A stretch of 59,167 nucleotides of DNA from Paenibacillus sp. Soil522 (GCF_001428245.1 NZ_LMRV01000066.1:211509-270675), one strand, 5' to 3'. Counted from the stretch's first letter, positions 9,710 through 19,475 are shown. Notes: a model not told the origin generated them from the sequence alone. Numbers and translations are program-made.

Positions 9710-9723
9710 TGACAACGCTTACA
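9710..9723 (+). promoter_or_regulatory. Candidate cre (CcpA) site
   Basis: TGACAACGCTTACA matches the catabolite-response consensus TGNAANCGNTNNCA at all fixed positions but one. It lies about 100 bases downstream of the promoter, where a cre site would cause CcpA-mediated roadblock repression in the presence of glucose. Confidence 0.55.
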
Positions 9724-9814
9724 TATGGCATATTGGCAACTCTTGAAAGGAGTGATAGGGGCGGCGGCATTAGGATTGGAATGAATGATATTGACTAGAG
9801 GAGAAGTGTAAGCA

Positions 9815-12800
9815 ATGACACGAACAAGTTGGCTCAAAAAGTTAACGGCAAGAATGGTCATTCTTTCTATGTTATCGAGCTTTTTTGTTATAAACAATCC
9901 TACGATAGTAAAAGCGTCGACCACTATTACGAATCCCAGCTTCGAATCCGGCAATCTGACCGGATGGACGACGGTTAGCGGAATGGCATTTAGCGCGGCG
10001 GATGTTACAACGGACACCGATTATTGGAATTTGCAAAAGTTTAATCAGCATAATTTTTGGCATATTTGGGGCGGGAAAGGCGACAACTCCAAGGTTGGCG
10101 TCATGAAATCGGAGACGTTTACCGTGGGCGGAAACGGGTTAATGGATTTCCTCATCGGAGGAAACAATGACATCAACAACTTATACGTCGCATTGGTCAG
10201 AAACTCCGACGGCGTGGAGCTGCTGAAAGCGACAGGAAGCAATACGGACGCCTATTCGACTGTGAACTGGGATGCTTCGGCGTATATCGGAACAGTATGC
10301 TACATCAAGATTGTGGACAGCTCGACGAGCGGTCATATTAACATAGACGATGTGAATGTGCCGCCTACCGCTACGCTAAATAATCATGTGGAGCCGGCCA
10401 TCTACAATCATGATTTTGAATATACGGATCTTGTCCCATGGGAGATCAAGGGTTGGATAAATGTCAGCGGAGACGCATTTGCTCCGAGCAGCCTGACGCA
10501 CGAAACGAATTACAGCCCAGGAGGCAAGTTCCTCAAAAACGGCAGCTACCATCTTTGGGGCGCTAAAGCCGGCGGGGATGGAGACGTAGGCGTTCTCAAG
10601 TCCGAAACCTTTACGCTAAGCGGCAATGGGGGCGTGGACTTCTTAATCGGCGGAGGGAAAGACAGCAGCAACCTGTATGTTGCGCTCGTTAAAGCTTCGG
10701 ATGGAACGGAATTGTTCAAGGAAACCGGACGCAATTCAGAAATGTATCAGAGGGTATTTTGGGATGCTTCAGCCTATATCGGGCAGGATCTTTACATTAA
10801 AATTGTCGATAATGCTACCGGCGGATGGGGCCATATCAATGCGGATGATTTTCATGTATTGAATTCCCAGTATGCAGGCGGGCTTCTGGGGCATTGGAAG
10901 CTGGATGAAAATACGGGGAAGGCCGCTGCTGAAAACGTAACGGGAACGACGGATCCGATTGAGTATCACTTGAATACCGGTGTCTATCAGTCGTCCCAGG
11001 ATCCGTTATGGAAGAGCGACGGCATCAGCAACAGCGCACTGCTGTTTGACGGCTATTCTACATGGATTACACGTACACCTGATAAAATTCCGGTTCCGCA
11101 AAAAGCGGTTACTGTTGAAGCATGGGTTGCGCCAAGAAATTTTGAGCATGGAGATGAAGGCCGTCTTTCTGCGATTGTCAGCCAAGGCAATCGTGAAGCA
11201 AAAGAAGGCTACATACTGGGTAACTTCCGGCACGGCACATGGGGCTTCCAATTCGGTACAGGCAGCAACTGGCGTGAAGTCATGTCGGATACGCTGCTGC
11301 CTCTCAATGAATGGTCTTATATTGTTGCTACTTATGAAAGCGCTACCGGAATGGCGGCGTTATACCAGAACGGGAAACAAGTGGCGACTGCGAACTTCCC
11401 TCCAGGCGAACAAATAGTACCTAGTGCCAACGATTTATTAATCGGAAAAAACAGCCAGAGCATGTGGCTCTATGGCTACTCGTTAAACATGTTCAGCGGT
11501 TTGATGGACGAAGTGAAAATTCGCAATTTGGCTATGGGGTCTGTAGAAGTAACGAATGCATATAACAGCTATGTGACAGCTCTGGGCGGAAACTTGCCTA
11601 CAGCAAATGAAAGAATCGATCGCAGCGTAATGGCTAATGACACGCAGCGTCCTCAATTCCATGCGGAGCCTTCCGCACACTGGCAGAATGAACCGGGCGG
11701 AGCTATATTTTTTAACGGACTTTATCATATCTTCTATCAAAGCGCTCCGAGAGGGCCTTATTGGAATCATATCCGTTGGGGGCATATGGTCAGCAGCGAC
11801 ATGGTGAAATGGAGAGATGCGGAGGATTCCGTTATTCCAGGCAAATATGACGTCGATCCTGAAGGCGCATGGGCTGGCGGAGCGGTCGTGGACGATAACG
11901 GCGTACCGACTATCTTCTATACAGCTGGCGATGACAGAAAATCGCCGAATCAGCGCGTAAATATTGCCAGAAGCAATTATCCGGTTGATTTAGACAATGA
12001 TTTGAACGGGTGGAATAAAAACATGAATGTTGTTGTGGATCAGCAGGCAGGACAAGGCATGACGGGAGAGTTCCGCGATCCGTTCGTGTTCAAAGACGGC
12101 AACGAATGGTTCATGCTCGTTACTTCCGGCATCTCCGGACAAGGCGGTACGGCACTTGTTTATTCGACGACAGATTCGAGCTTCCAATCGTGGACTTACC
12201 GCGGACCGTTATATACCGGTAATGCAATGACTTATCCGTTAACCGGACAAGTATGGGAGCTGCCGCAGCTGCTTCCGCTCGGAACAAGCGGCAAACATAT
12301 CTTTATGATCAACCCGGCCAAAATGGCGCAAACCGAACGTCAATCCCGCTATACATGGTATTGGATTGGCACATGGAATAAAACGACAGCTACTTTCACG
12401 CCGGACAATGCAGAGCCGCAGATGTTTGACGTCGGGGATCATTTTACCGGACCGGCTGCATTCAATACGCCTGACGGCAGAACGGTCATTTATACGATCG
12501 CGCAGGGCAGAAGAACGGCAACGATGGACTACAACGCCGGCTATGCCCATAACTTCGGACTGCCGTTAAGCGTATATCTGCGTCAGGACGGCAAGCTGGG
12601 GATGGAGCCGATTTCCGAATTAAATACGCTGAGAGGGACGCAGCTGGTCAATATTACGACCGATACGACTTATGCAGCAGCGAATACAGTCCTTTCGTCG
12701 ATATCCTCGGACATGCTTGAAATTGAAGTGGAAATTGATCCCGGTTCGGCAAACGAAGTCGGCTTAAGCGTGCGCCGTTCCCCTAATGCGGAAGAAGAAA

Positions 12801-15800
12801 CGATTGTATACTACAAGAAGAGCTCGACTGAATTTTGGGTGAACCGGACCAAATCGAGTCTGAATCCGGACGTAGAGAAGTGGTATCAAGGCGGAGTCGC
12901 CGACATAGGTTCGGAAAATATTAAATTGCGTACATTTGTAGACCGTTCCATGGTTGAATCCTATTTGAATGGTATCAAAGCATTAACAACAAGAGCTTAC
13001 CCAACCCGAAGCGATGCGAAAGGCATAAGAATATGGGCCGACAGCAATACGGGTACGGTTGTGATTAAGTCGTTGAAAGTATGGGCAATGAATTCGGCTT
13101 ATCCGACTGTCAATCCGGCAAGCGTTTCCTTGCCGGCATCCAAGTCGATCATTAATGGAGACAGCCAGCTATTACGGGCGACGGTTTCACCTGCAAATGC
13201 ATCGAATAAAGATGTCATTTGGACTTCCAGCAACAATGCGGTAGCATCTGTAGTTAACGGAAAGGTTACCGCTAAGTCCGTAGGAACGGCGACCATTACG
13301 GCAAAAACCCGTATCGGGAACTTTACCGCAAACAGCACGATTACCGTTACAGCAGAACCGGCCCATGACGGATTAATCAATGGCGACTTCGATGACAATC
13401 TGTCCGGTTGGACGATCTTAAGCGGCAATGCGTTCAGCAGCCAGGATGTTACCGATGCGAATGATTGGGGCTGGGGAGGACCATTTAATCAACACGGGAA
13501 CTACCATTTATGGGGAGGGAAAGACGGCGGGGACAGCCAAACCGGATCGATCCGCTCGCAGAAATTTATTCTCGGTGGTAATGGACAGATTAACTTCCTG
13601 GTAGGCGGCGGCAACAATATTTATGATGAATATGTTGCGCTCGTCCGAAGCTCGGACGGGAAAGAACTGTTTAAAGTAAGCGGTGGAGACAAAGAATCGT
13701 ATACACGGGTTCATTGGGATGCTGCCGATTACATCGGAGTCGAGTGTTACATTAAAGTTGTGGATAATGCAACGGGAGGCTGGGGTCACATAAATGTGGA
13801 CGACTTCCAAGTACCCGTACAACCTCCAACAACGACGAACATCACCAACCCTGACTTTGAAACAGGCAGCTTATCAGGTTGGACAATTGTAAGCGGTACC
13901 GCGTTCAATAATCTTGACGTATGCACGGATACAACTTACTGGACTCCGGCACGTCCATTCAACCATAATGGCACATACCATATGTGGGGCTTTAAAGACG
14001 GCGGAGACAGCCAAGTCGGCGTCATGAAATCGAGCACATTTACGCTGTATGGAACGGGCTGGATCGATTTCCTGATCGGGGGCGGTCAAGATCCTAATAA
14101 AGATGTGCCGGGTCAAGATCTTACTACTCTGTACGTTGCTTTGGTCAGGGCATCCGACGGCGCGGAGTTGATCAAAGAGACGGCTTATAATGACGAAGCG
14201 TATACCCGGATATTTTGGGATGCATCCGCTCATATCGGAGAGCAAGTATATATCAAAGTTGTCGATAATTTGACCGGCGACTGGGGTCATATCAACGTTG
14301 ACGACTTCCATGTTTACAATACGGCCAGCGATATTACGACAGCGGACCGGTATGAGCAGTACCGCCCGCAGCTCCATTTCTCGCCGGATCGGAAATGGAT
14401 GAATGATCCGAACGGCCTTGTTTATTACGATGGGGAATATCATTTGTTCTACCAGCATAACCCTACGGGCACCACATGGGGACCAATGAGCTGGGGACAT
14501 GCTGTCAGTACGGATATGGTAAACTGGAAGGATCTTCCGATTGCGCTTGAACCCGATTCGATCGGTTTTATCTGGTCCGGCTCTGTCGTAGTTGATACGA
14601 ACAATACAAGCGGCTTTCAAATGGGTATGGAAAAACCGATGGTCGCCATGTTTACTCACGAAAAAGGCAGCGTTCAAGTACAAAGCATCGCATACAGCAA
14701 CGACAGAGGAAGGACATGGGCCAAGTATGCCGGAAACCCTGTCATTACACAGCCCCAGGGAGTGGAAGTTTTCCGTGATCCGAAAGTCATCTGGCATGCG
14801 CCGACCAATAAATGGGTTATGGTCATTTCTGCAGGCGATCGGGTGCAGTTCTATACTTCAACCGATTTGAAAGTATGGAACTATGCCGATGAGTTCGGCA
14901 GCACACACGGATCTCATGGAGGTACTTGGGAAGTTCCCGATTTATTCTCGTTAGCGGTTGACGGCGACGGAGCCAATACCAAATGGGTATTGACAGCCAG
15001 TATAAGCAATGGCGCTCCTGCGGGCGGATCGGGCACCCAATATTTTATTGGAACCTTTAACGGAACTACATTCACGAACAGCAATTCACCCGGCACTGTG
15101 CTTTGGGCCGACTACGGTTCGGACTTCTATGCCGGAATCACGTTCAGCGATATTCCAACAGCAGATAACCGCCGGATTATGATTTCATGGATGAATAACT
15201 GGAATTACAGCCAACGAATCCCGACGTCGATCTGGAGAAGCTCGATGACCGTTCCGCGTGAGCTTAAACTGACGGATACGGGCGGGGGCGCTGTAAGAAT
15301 GACGCAAACACCGGTTGCAGAGCTGTCCGGCATACGCGGAACAAGCAACAGCTGGACGAACCAAACAATAACGCCGGGCAGCAATCTCCTATCCAGCGTG
15401 ACGGGAAATACGGTAGAAATTGTTGCGGAATTCCAGAACAATACGGCCACTGCAACCGAGTATGGATTTAAAGTGCGGAAAGGCGGCGACAACTTCACAA
15501 CGATTGCTTACAATAAGACGAATTCCAAGTTTTTCGTTGACCGTACCGCTTCCGGCGAATCACACTTCAACGGCACTTTTGCAGCAAAACATGAAGTAAC
15601 CTTGTCAGCGGACAATAATAAGATCAAAATGCGAATATTTGTAGATCGTTCTTCCATCGAGGCATTCGGCAATGACGGTAAGGTGTCCATCACGGATCAA
15701 ATCTTCCCGGATCTAGCCAAAAACGGGCTTGAGCTTTATTCGACGGGCGGAAATGTAACATTGAACAGTCTTACCATTTACCAACTGGGAGCGACGGCTG

Positions 15801-16255
15801 AATTGTCGAACCATGATTTTGAATCCGGAGATTTAACCGGTTGGACGGTAGTCAGCGGTACAGCCTTTAGCAATGCGGTTGTCTCGGATGACAGAAACTG
15901 GGGCTGGGGCGGATTATTTAATAAGAGCAATGTGTACCACTTATGGGGATATAAAGCGGGAGATGCTCCAGTAGGGGTATTGAAGTCGGCAAACTTCATT
16001 GTCGGCGGCAGCGGAAAGATCGATTTCTTAATCGGCGGCGGCAACAACCTATCGAATCTTTATGTAGCTCTCGTAAGAGTTTCTGACGGTGCCGAGTTGT
16101 TAAAAGCGACGGGGGCGGGCAGCGAGGCGCTCTCTCGCGTCATTTGGGATGCTGCAGCCTATAAAGGCGTCAATTGCTATATCAAGATCGTAGATAACAA
16201 CACCGGCGGCTGGGGCCACCTTAATGTAGACGATATTAACGTACCCGTAAAGTAG
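9815..16255 (+). CDS. Giant secreted fructanase with two GH32 domains and five repeated binding modules
   Basis: The 2146-residue protein has a Sec signal peptide (cleavage near residue 33-34, VKA-S). In order: two copies of a ~155-residue module (35-190, 192-350), a LamG/concanavalin-like domain (353-590), GH32 domain 1 (about 612-1090), a Big_2 domain (about 1096-1180), two more module copies (1184-1337, 1342-1505), GH32 domain 2 (about 1515-1990) and a fifth module copy (1995-2146). Domain 2 is canonical: WMNDPNG with nucleophile Asp1531, FRDP with Asp1655, WEVPD with Glu1706. Domain 1 has RDP (Asp755) and WELP (Glu815), but its first motif is WQNEPGG, with Glu626 where Asp is expected. 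The module (signature FLIGGG..LYVALVR.SDG.EL) looks like a carbohydrate-binding domain of the kind attached to fructan-active GH32 enzymes (CBM38- or CBM66-like). Likely function is extracellular levan or inulin breakdown. No S-layer or sortase anchor is visible. Confidence 0.9.
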   Translation: MTRTSWLKKLTARMVILSMLSSFFVINNPTIVKASTTITNPSFESGNLTGWTTVSGMAFSAADVTTDTDYWNLQKFNQHNFWHIWGGKGDNSKVGVMKSETFTVGGNGLMDFLIGGNNDINNLYVALVRNSDGVELLKATGSNTDAYSTVNWDASAYIGTVCYIKIVDSSTSGHINIDDVNVPPTATLNNHVEPAIYNHDFEYTDLVPWEIKGWINVSGDAFAPSSLTHETNYSPGGKFLKNGSYHLWGAKAGGDGDVGVLKSETFTLSGNGGVDFLIGGGKDSSNLYVALVKASDGTELFKETGRNSEMYQRVFWDASAYIGQDLYIKIVDNATGGWGHINADDFHVLNSQYAGGLLGHWKLDENTGKAAAENVTGTTDPIEYHLNTGVYQSSQDPLWKSDGISNSALLFDGYSTWITRTPDKIPVPQKAVTVEAWVAPRNFEHGDEGRLSAIVSQGNREAKEGYILGNFRHGTWGFQFGTGSNWREVMSDTLLPLNEWSYIVATYESATGMAALYQNGKQVATANFPPGEQIVPSANDLLIGKNSQSMWLYGYSLNMFSGLMDEVKIRNLAMGSVEVTNAYNSYVTALGGNLPTANERIDRSVMANDTQRPQFHAEPSAHWQNEPGGAIFFNGLYHIFYQSAPRGPYWNHIRWGHMVSSDMVKWRDAEDSVIPGKYDVDPEGAWAGGAVVDDNGVPTIFYTAGDDRKSPNQRVNIARSNYPVDLDNDLNGWNKNMNVVVDQQAGQGMTGEFRDPFVFKDGNEWFMLVTSGISGQGGTALVYSTTDSSFQSWTYRGPLYTGNAMTYPLTGQVWELPQLLPLGTSGKHIFMINPAKMAQTERQSRYTWYWIGTWNKTTATFTPDNAEPQMFDVGDHFTGPAAFNTPDGRTVIYTIAQGRRTATMDYNAGYAHNFGLPLSVYLRQDGKLGMEPISELNTLRGTQLVNITTDTTYAAANTVLSSISSDMLEIEVEIDPGSANEVGLSVRRSPNAEEETIVYYKKSSTEFWVNRTKSSLNPDVEKWYQGGVADIGSENIKLRTFVDRSMVESYLNGIKALTTRAYPTRSDAKGIRIWADSNTGTVVIKSLKVWAMNSAYPTVNPASVSLPASKSIINGDSQLLRATVSPANASNKDVIWTSSNNAVASVVNGKVTAKSVGTATITAKTRIGNFTANSTITVTAEPAHDGLINGDFDDNLSGWTILSGNAFSSQDVTDANDWGWGGPFNQHGNYHLWGGKDGGDSQTGSIRSQKFILGGNGQINFLVGGGNNIYDEYVALVRSSDGKELFKVSGGDKESYTRVHWDAADYIGVECYIKVVDNATGGWGHINVDDFQVPVQPPTTTNITNPDFETGSLSGWTIVSGTAFNNLDVCTDTTYWTPARPFNHNGTYHMWGFKDGGDSQVGVMKSSTFTLYGTGWIDFLIGGGQDPNKDVPGQDLTTLYVALVRASDGAELIKETAYNDEAYTRIFWDASAHIGEQVYIKVVDNLTGDWGHINVDDFHVYNTASDITTADRYEQYRPQLHFSPDRKWMNDPNGLVYYDGEYHLFYQHNPTGTTWGPMSWGHAVSTDMVNWKDLPIALEPDSIGFIWSGSVVVDTNNTSGFQMGMEKPMVAMFTHEKGSVQVQSIAYSNDRGRTWAKYAGNPVITQPQGVEVFRDPKVIWHAPTNKWVMVISAGDRVQFYTSTDLKVWNYADEFGSTHGSHGGTWEVPDLFSLAVDGDGANTKWVLTASISNGAPAGGSGTQYFIGTFNGTTFTNSNSPGTVLWADYGSDFYAGITFSDIPTADNRRIMISWMNNWNYSQRIPTSIWRSSMTVPRELKLTDTGGGAVRMTQTPVAELSGIRGTSNSWTNQTITPGSNLLSSVTGNTVEIVAEFQNNTATATEYGFKVRKGGDNFTTIAYNKTNSKFFVDRTASGESHFNGTFAAKHEVTLSADNNKIKMRIFVDRSSIEAFGNDGKVSITDQIFPDLAKNGLELYSTGGNVTLNSLTIYQLGATAELSNHDFESGDLTGWTVVSGTAFSNAVVSDDRNWGWGGLFNKSNVYHLWGYKAGDAPVGVLKSANFIVGGSGKIDFLIGGGNNLSNLYVALVRVSDGAELLKATGAGSEALSRVIWDAAAYKGVNCYIKIVDNNTGGWGHLNVDDINVPVK

Positions 16256-16284
16256 CGGTTGATCAAGAAGTATTAAACATGGTT

Positions 16285-16324
16285 AACAAACCCAGTGCCC
16301 ACCGCACTGGGTTTGTTGTGTTTT
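16285..16324 (+). terminator. Intrinsic terminator after the giant GH32 gene
   Basis: A 14-bp perfect stem, AACAAACCCAGTGC with GCACTGGGTTTGTT, is followed by GTGTTTT. Confidence 0.85.
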
Positions 16325-16420
16325 ATGAGTTGAAATAACGCTTCAAACCGCTCATACAGAAAAAATATTTAAATAACATGTAGGATCTTATAAGTTTACG
16401 TAGTTTATCTATAGTATTTA

Positions 16421-16437
16421 TGTTAGGTTTTCTGACT
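16421..16437 (+). promoter_or_regulatory. GlnR/TnrA-type nitrogen box upstream of glnQ
   Basis: TGTTAGGTTTTCTGACT fits TGTNAN7TNACA at seven of eight fixed positions (final A is T). A further CTAACA at 16443-16448 completes a wider inverted repeat with the TGTTAG arm. It lies about 50-70 bases before glnQ. The consensus is that of the Bacillus nitrogen regulators GlnR and TnrA, which fits control of a glutamine transporter. Confidence 0.6.
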
Positions 16438-16487
16438 TATATCTAACAAGCGGGTAAAAGGATGAGAATGGGGAAGGAGGGTGTCCA

Positions 16488-17216
16488 ATGATCTTATTTC
16501 GGCAGGTCGAGAAGCATTACGGTGATTTCCATGTGCTTAAGGATATTAATCTTCAGATTGAGCAAGGGGAAGTGGTTGTCGTAGTGGGGCCGTCGGGTTC
16601 CGGTAAAAGTACGATGCTGAGGTGCATTAACCGTTTGGAAACTATTACAAGCGGTGATTTGAAAGTAAACAATCATACGGTCAACGATAAGAAGACAAAT
16701 ATTAACAAGCTAAGACGGGATATTGGAATGGTGTTTCAGCATTTTAATTTGTATCCCCATAAGAAAGTGATCGACAACATTACATTAGCTCCTATGAAAG
16801 TGCTTGGCCTGACGAAGCAGGAAGCCGAAAAAACCGCGATGTATTATTTGGAGAAGGTCGGGATTGAGGACAAGGCTAACCAATATCCGTCTCAGCTATC
16901 GGGAGGACAGCAGCAGCGCGTGGCCATTGCCAGGGGACTGGCGATGAAGCCGCAGGTGATGCTCTTCGATGAACCGACATCCGCCCTCGATCCGGAAATG
17001 GTTGGCGAGGTTTTGGATGTGATGAAGACGCTCGCGAATGAGGGAATGACGATGGTTGTTGTCACGCATGAGATGGGCTTTGCGCGGGAAGTAGCCGACC
17101 GGGTCGTGTTTATGGACAAGGGGCATATCGTTGAGGAAGCAACGCCTGATGAATTCTTTTCCAATCCGCGCGAAGAGCGCGCACGCTTGTTTCTAAATCG
17201 TGTATTAAATCATTAA
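16488..17216 (+). CDS. glnQ: Glutamine ABC transporter ATP-binding protein
   Basis: The 242-residue ATPase has Walker A GPSGSGKST (about residues 33-41), signature LSGGQQQRVAIARGLA, Walker B VMLFDEPTSALD and a switch His in VVTHEMGF. This is the polar amino acid uptake (PAAT) class that energises import of glutamine or related amino acids. The order ATPase, binding protein, permease, permease is the same as B. subtilis glnQHMP. GGAAGGAGGGTG gives a strong ribosome binding site. Substrate specificity rests on gene order, the nitrogen box upstream and the GlnK/GlnL-like pair downstream. Confidence 0.88.
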   Translation: MILFRQVEKHYGDFHVLKDINLQIEQGEVVVVVGPSGSGKSTMLRCINRLETITSGDLKVNNHTVNDKKTNINKLRRDIGMVFQHFNLYPHKKVIDNITLAPMKVLGLTKQEAEKTAMYYLEKVGIEDKANQYPSQLSGGQQQRVAIARGLAMKPQVMLFDEPTSALDPEMVGEVLDVMKTLANEGMTMVVVTHEMGFAREVADRVVFMDKGHIVEEATPDEFFSNPREERARLFLNRVLNH

Positions 17217-17236
17217 CATAAAAGGGGAGATTCGGA

Positions 17237-18088
17237 ATGATGGCAAAAAAATGGTTGGCAGGCAGCTTGATGCTGATTGTAATGTCGGTATTTGTACTCG
17301 CAGGGTGCGGAGGCGAAAAAGAGAATAGTGCTAACACCAGCTCAGGCGCAAGCGATAAGCCGGTAGCTTCTGCCTCGGTGCTGGATGAGATCAAAAGCAG
17401 AGGCAAGCTGATCGTCGGTGTGAAATACGATACGAAGCTGTTCGGCTTGAAAAATCCTGCGAACAATGAAGTTGAAGGCTTCGATGTGGACATAGCGAAG
17501 GCGCTGGCTAAATCCATCCTAGGCGATGAGACGAAGCTTGAGCTGAAGGAAGTGACCTCGAAAACCCGGATCCCGATGCTGGATAACAATGAAATTGATT
17601 TAATCGTTGCGACAATGACCATTACAGAGGAGCGGAAAGAGCAGGTCGATTTCTCCGATGTGTATTTTAAAGCGGGACAGTCTTTACTTGTGAAAAAGGG
17701 AAGCGCGATTAAAAGCATCGACGACGTAACAAAAGGAACGAAGGTACTGGCCGTTAAAGGCTCCACTTCCGTAGACAACATTATCGAGAAAGCGCCGGAT
17801 GCAACGGTGCTGGAGTTCGATAACTATCAGGATGCTTTTGCCGCGCTAAAAGCGGGCCAAGGGGATGTGTTAACGACGGACAACGCGATTCTGTACGGTA
17901 TGATGGCGCAGGATGCCGGCTATGAAGTGGTCGGTGAGCCGTTCACGGATGAGCCGTACGGCATTGCGATCAAGAAAGGCAAGACAGCGCTGGTGGAGGC
18001 CGTCAATAAAGAGCTGGCGGCGCTGAAGGCAAGCGGCGACTACAATAAGATCTACGAGAAATGGATCGGGACAGCGCCGACCGAGTAA
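17237..18088 (+). CDS. glnH: Glutamine-type ABC transporter binding lipoprotein
   Basis: A 283-residue family 3 solute-binding protein with lipobox VLAGC (Cys24 from the first ATG) and a spacer rich in Asn/Ser/Gly. The mature domain starts at LDEIKSRGKLIVGVKYDTKLFG and contains the family block GFDVDIAKALAKSIL and the TSKTRIPMLDNNEIDLIVATMTIT segment, where an Arg normally contacts the ligand carboxylate. It starts 20 bases after glnQ. The ligand is probably glutamine; glutamate or a related polar amino acid is possible. Confidence 0.88.
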   Translation: MMAKKWLAGSLMLIVMSVFVLAGCGGEKENSANTSSGASDKPVASASVLDEIKSRGKLIVGVKYDTKLFGLKNPANNEVEGFDVDIAKALAKSILGDETKLELKEVTSKTRIPMLDNNEIDLIVATMTITEERKEQVDFSDVYFKAGQSLLVKKGSAIKSIDDVTKGTKVLAVKGSTSVDNIIEKAPDATVLEFDNYQDAFAALKAGQGDVLTTDNAILYGMMAQDAGYEVVGEPFTDEPYGIAIKKGKTALVEAVNKELAALKASGDYNKIYEKWIGTAPTE

Positions 18089-18107
18089 TGCAAACACAAC
18101 ACCAGAC

Positions 18108-18132
18108 GGGTGGCTGCGGCCACCCTTCTTTT
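18108..18132 (+). terminator. Intra-operon hairpin after glnH
   Basis: GGGTGGCTGCGGCCACCC followed by TTCTTTT, between the binding-protein gene and the first permease gene. As in the sugar transporter, it probably terminates part of the transcripts and so raises binding-protein yield relative to the permeases. Confidence 0.7.
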
Positions 18133-18155
18133 ATAGGTCAGAAGGGGGATAAATC

Positions 18156-18809
18156 ATGCCGGATTTCTCGATCTTAACCAAATACTTTGACTTCTATATG
18201 GAAGGCTTCGTGAACACGATCTATTCCAGCATCATTGCTCTAATCGGCAGCTTTGTACTGGGAACGGTCATTGCCGTGTTCCGGATATCGTCCATCCGGC
18301 CGCTGCGGTGGGCGGGAACGGCCTATGTGGAATTCATCCGCAACATACCGCTTTTGCTCGTCGTTTATATTTTTTTCTTAGGACTGCCCTCGATCGGCAT
18401 TACATTAAGCGGATTTGTGTGCGGCACAATCGGGCTTGCGGTATACACCGCATCCTTTATAGCGGAAGCGATCCGGGCCGGCATCATGTCCGTACCGAAG
18501 GGACAGACGGAAGCGGCACAGTCCTCCGGCTTAACGTACGTGCAAACGATGAGATATGTTGTTCTGCCGCAGGCGATCAAAATCGTTATTCCGCCGCTTA
18601 GCAATCAGTTTATTAACCTGGTTAAGAATACGTCGGTGCTCAGCGTTATTGCCGGTTTGGACCTCATGTATTTCGGGGATAAAATCGCCAGCAGAACGTA
18701 TGCCACCTTCGATACTTATGTTTTTGTTGCCTTATTCTACTTAGTGCTTACTCTTCCTTTAAGCTATATCGCGCTTCAATTGGAACGAAGACTGGCTAAA
18801 CACGGTTAG
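18156..18809 (+). CDS. glnM: Glutamine-type ABC transporter permease
   Basis: A 217-residue PAAT permease with about five membrane segments. The conserved cytoplasmic loop is EAAQSSGLTYVQTMRYVVLPQAI (about residues 111-133). AGAAGGGGGAT is the ribosome binding site. It pairs with the next gene product in the membrane; the two genes are 15 bases apart. The M versus P label follows the B. subtilis order. Confidence 0.87.
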   Translation: MPDFSILTKYFDFYMEGFVNTIYSSIIALIGSFVLGTVIAVFRISSIRPLRWAGTAYVEFIRNIPLLLVVYIFFLGLPSIGITLSGFVCGTIGLAVYTASFIAEAIRAGIMSVPKGQTEAAQSSGLTYVQTMRYVVLPQAIKIVIPPLSNQFINLVKNTSVLSVIAGLDLMYFGDKIASRTYATFDTYVFVALFYLVLTLPLSYIALQLERRLAKHG

Positions 18810-18824
18810 AAAGGAGGAGGACAG

Positions 18825-19475
18825 ATGGATTTTGCCAATGCTTTTTCAATTGAAAATGTAAGGTTTATTCTTGATGGCTTTTACATGACGCTTAAAGTGG
18901 CGTTCCTCTCTATTGTTTATAGCTTTGTGCTGGGCTCTATTGTCGGAACGATCCGTTATATGAAAGTGCCGGTTCTATCGCCGGTACTTGGCCTGTTCGT
19001 CGAAATATTACGCAATTTGCCGCTGCTTCTCATTATTTTCTTCGCAAGATTCGCTTTGCCGGATATCGGGATTCAACTGGGCCCGGTGTATGCCACGATT
19101 GTTGCTTTGACCTTGTTTGAAGGGGCTATGATTTCCGAAATCGTCCGCAGCGGCTTGACTTCCGTTCATAAGGGTCAAATTGAAGCGGCTCGCTCATCGG
19201 GGCTCGGCTACATGCGCACCCTATGGCATATCGTTCTGCCGCAGGGGCTGCGCCGTATGGTGCCGCCGATTGTCAGCCAATTTATTTCATTATTGAAGGA
19301 CACGTCATTGGCCGTCGTCATTGCTTTGCCGGAGCTTATGAACCAATCGAAAATCGTTATCGGGCAAAGCAGCAATTATGTCATTCCGGTTCTCCTGTTG
19401 GCCGCAGTCCTCTATTTTGGCGTTAACTTTGCTTTATCATTAATTGCGAAAAGGTTTGAGACAAAAATCGTTTAA
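18825..19475 (+). CDS. glnP: Glutamine-type ABC transporter permease
   Basis: A 216-residue PAAT permease, homologous to the preceding one, with loop EAARSSGLGYMRTLWHIVLPQGL. AAAGGAGGAGG precedes the start. It completes the four-gene transporter. The TSUP permease gene follows after 21 bases and is probably in the same transcript. Confidence 0.87.
   Translation: MDFANAFSIENVRFILDGFYMTLKVAFLSIVYSFVLGSIVGTIRYMKVPVLSPVLGLFVEILRNLPLLLIIFFARFALPDIGIQLGPVYATIVALTLFEGAMISEIVRSGLTSVHKGQIEAARSSGLGYMRTLWHIVLPQGLRRMVPPIVSQFISLLKDTSLAVVIALPELMNQSKIVIGQSSNYVIPVLLLAAVLYFGVNFALSLIAKRFETKIV

Noticed and set aside
13874..14797. 307-codon open frame on the minus strand
   Set aside because: It lies wholly inside the giant GH32 gene, opposite a binding module and the second catalytic domain; no ribosome binding site, and the sequence has no domain character.
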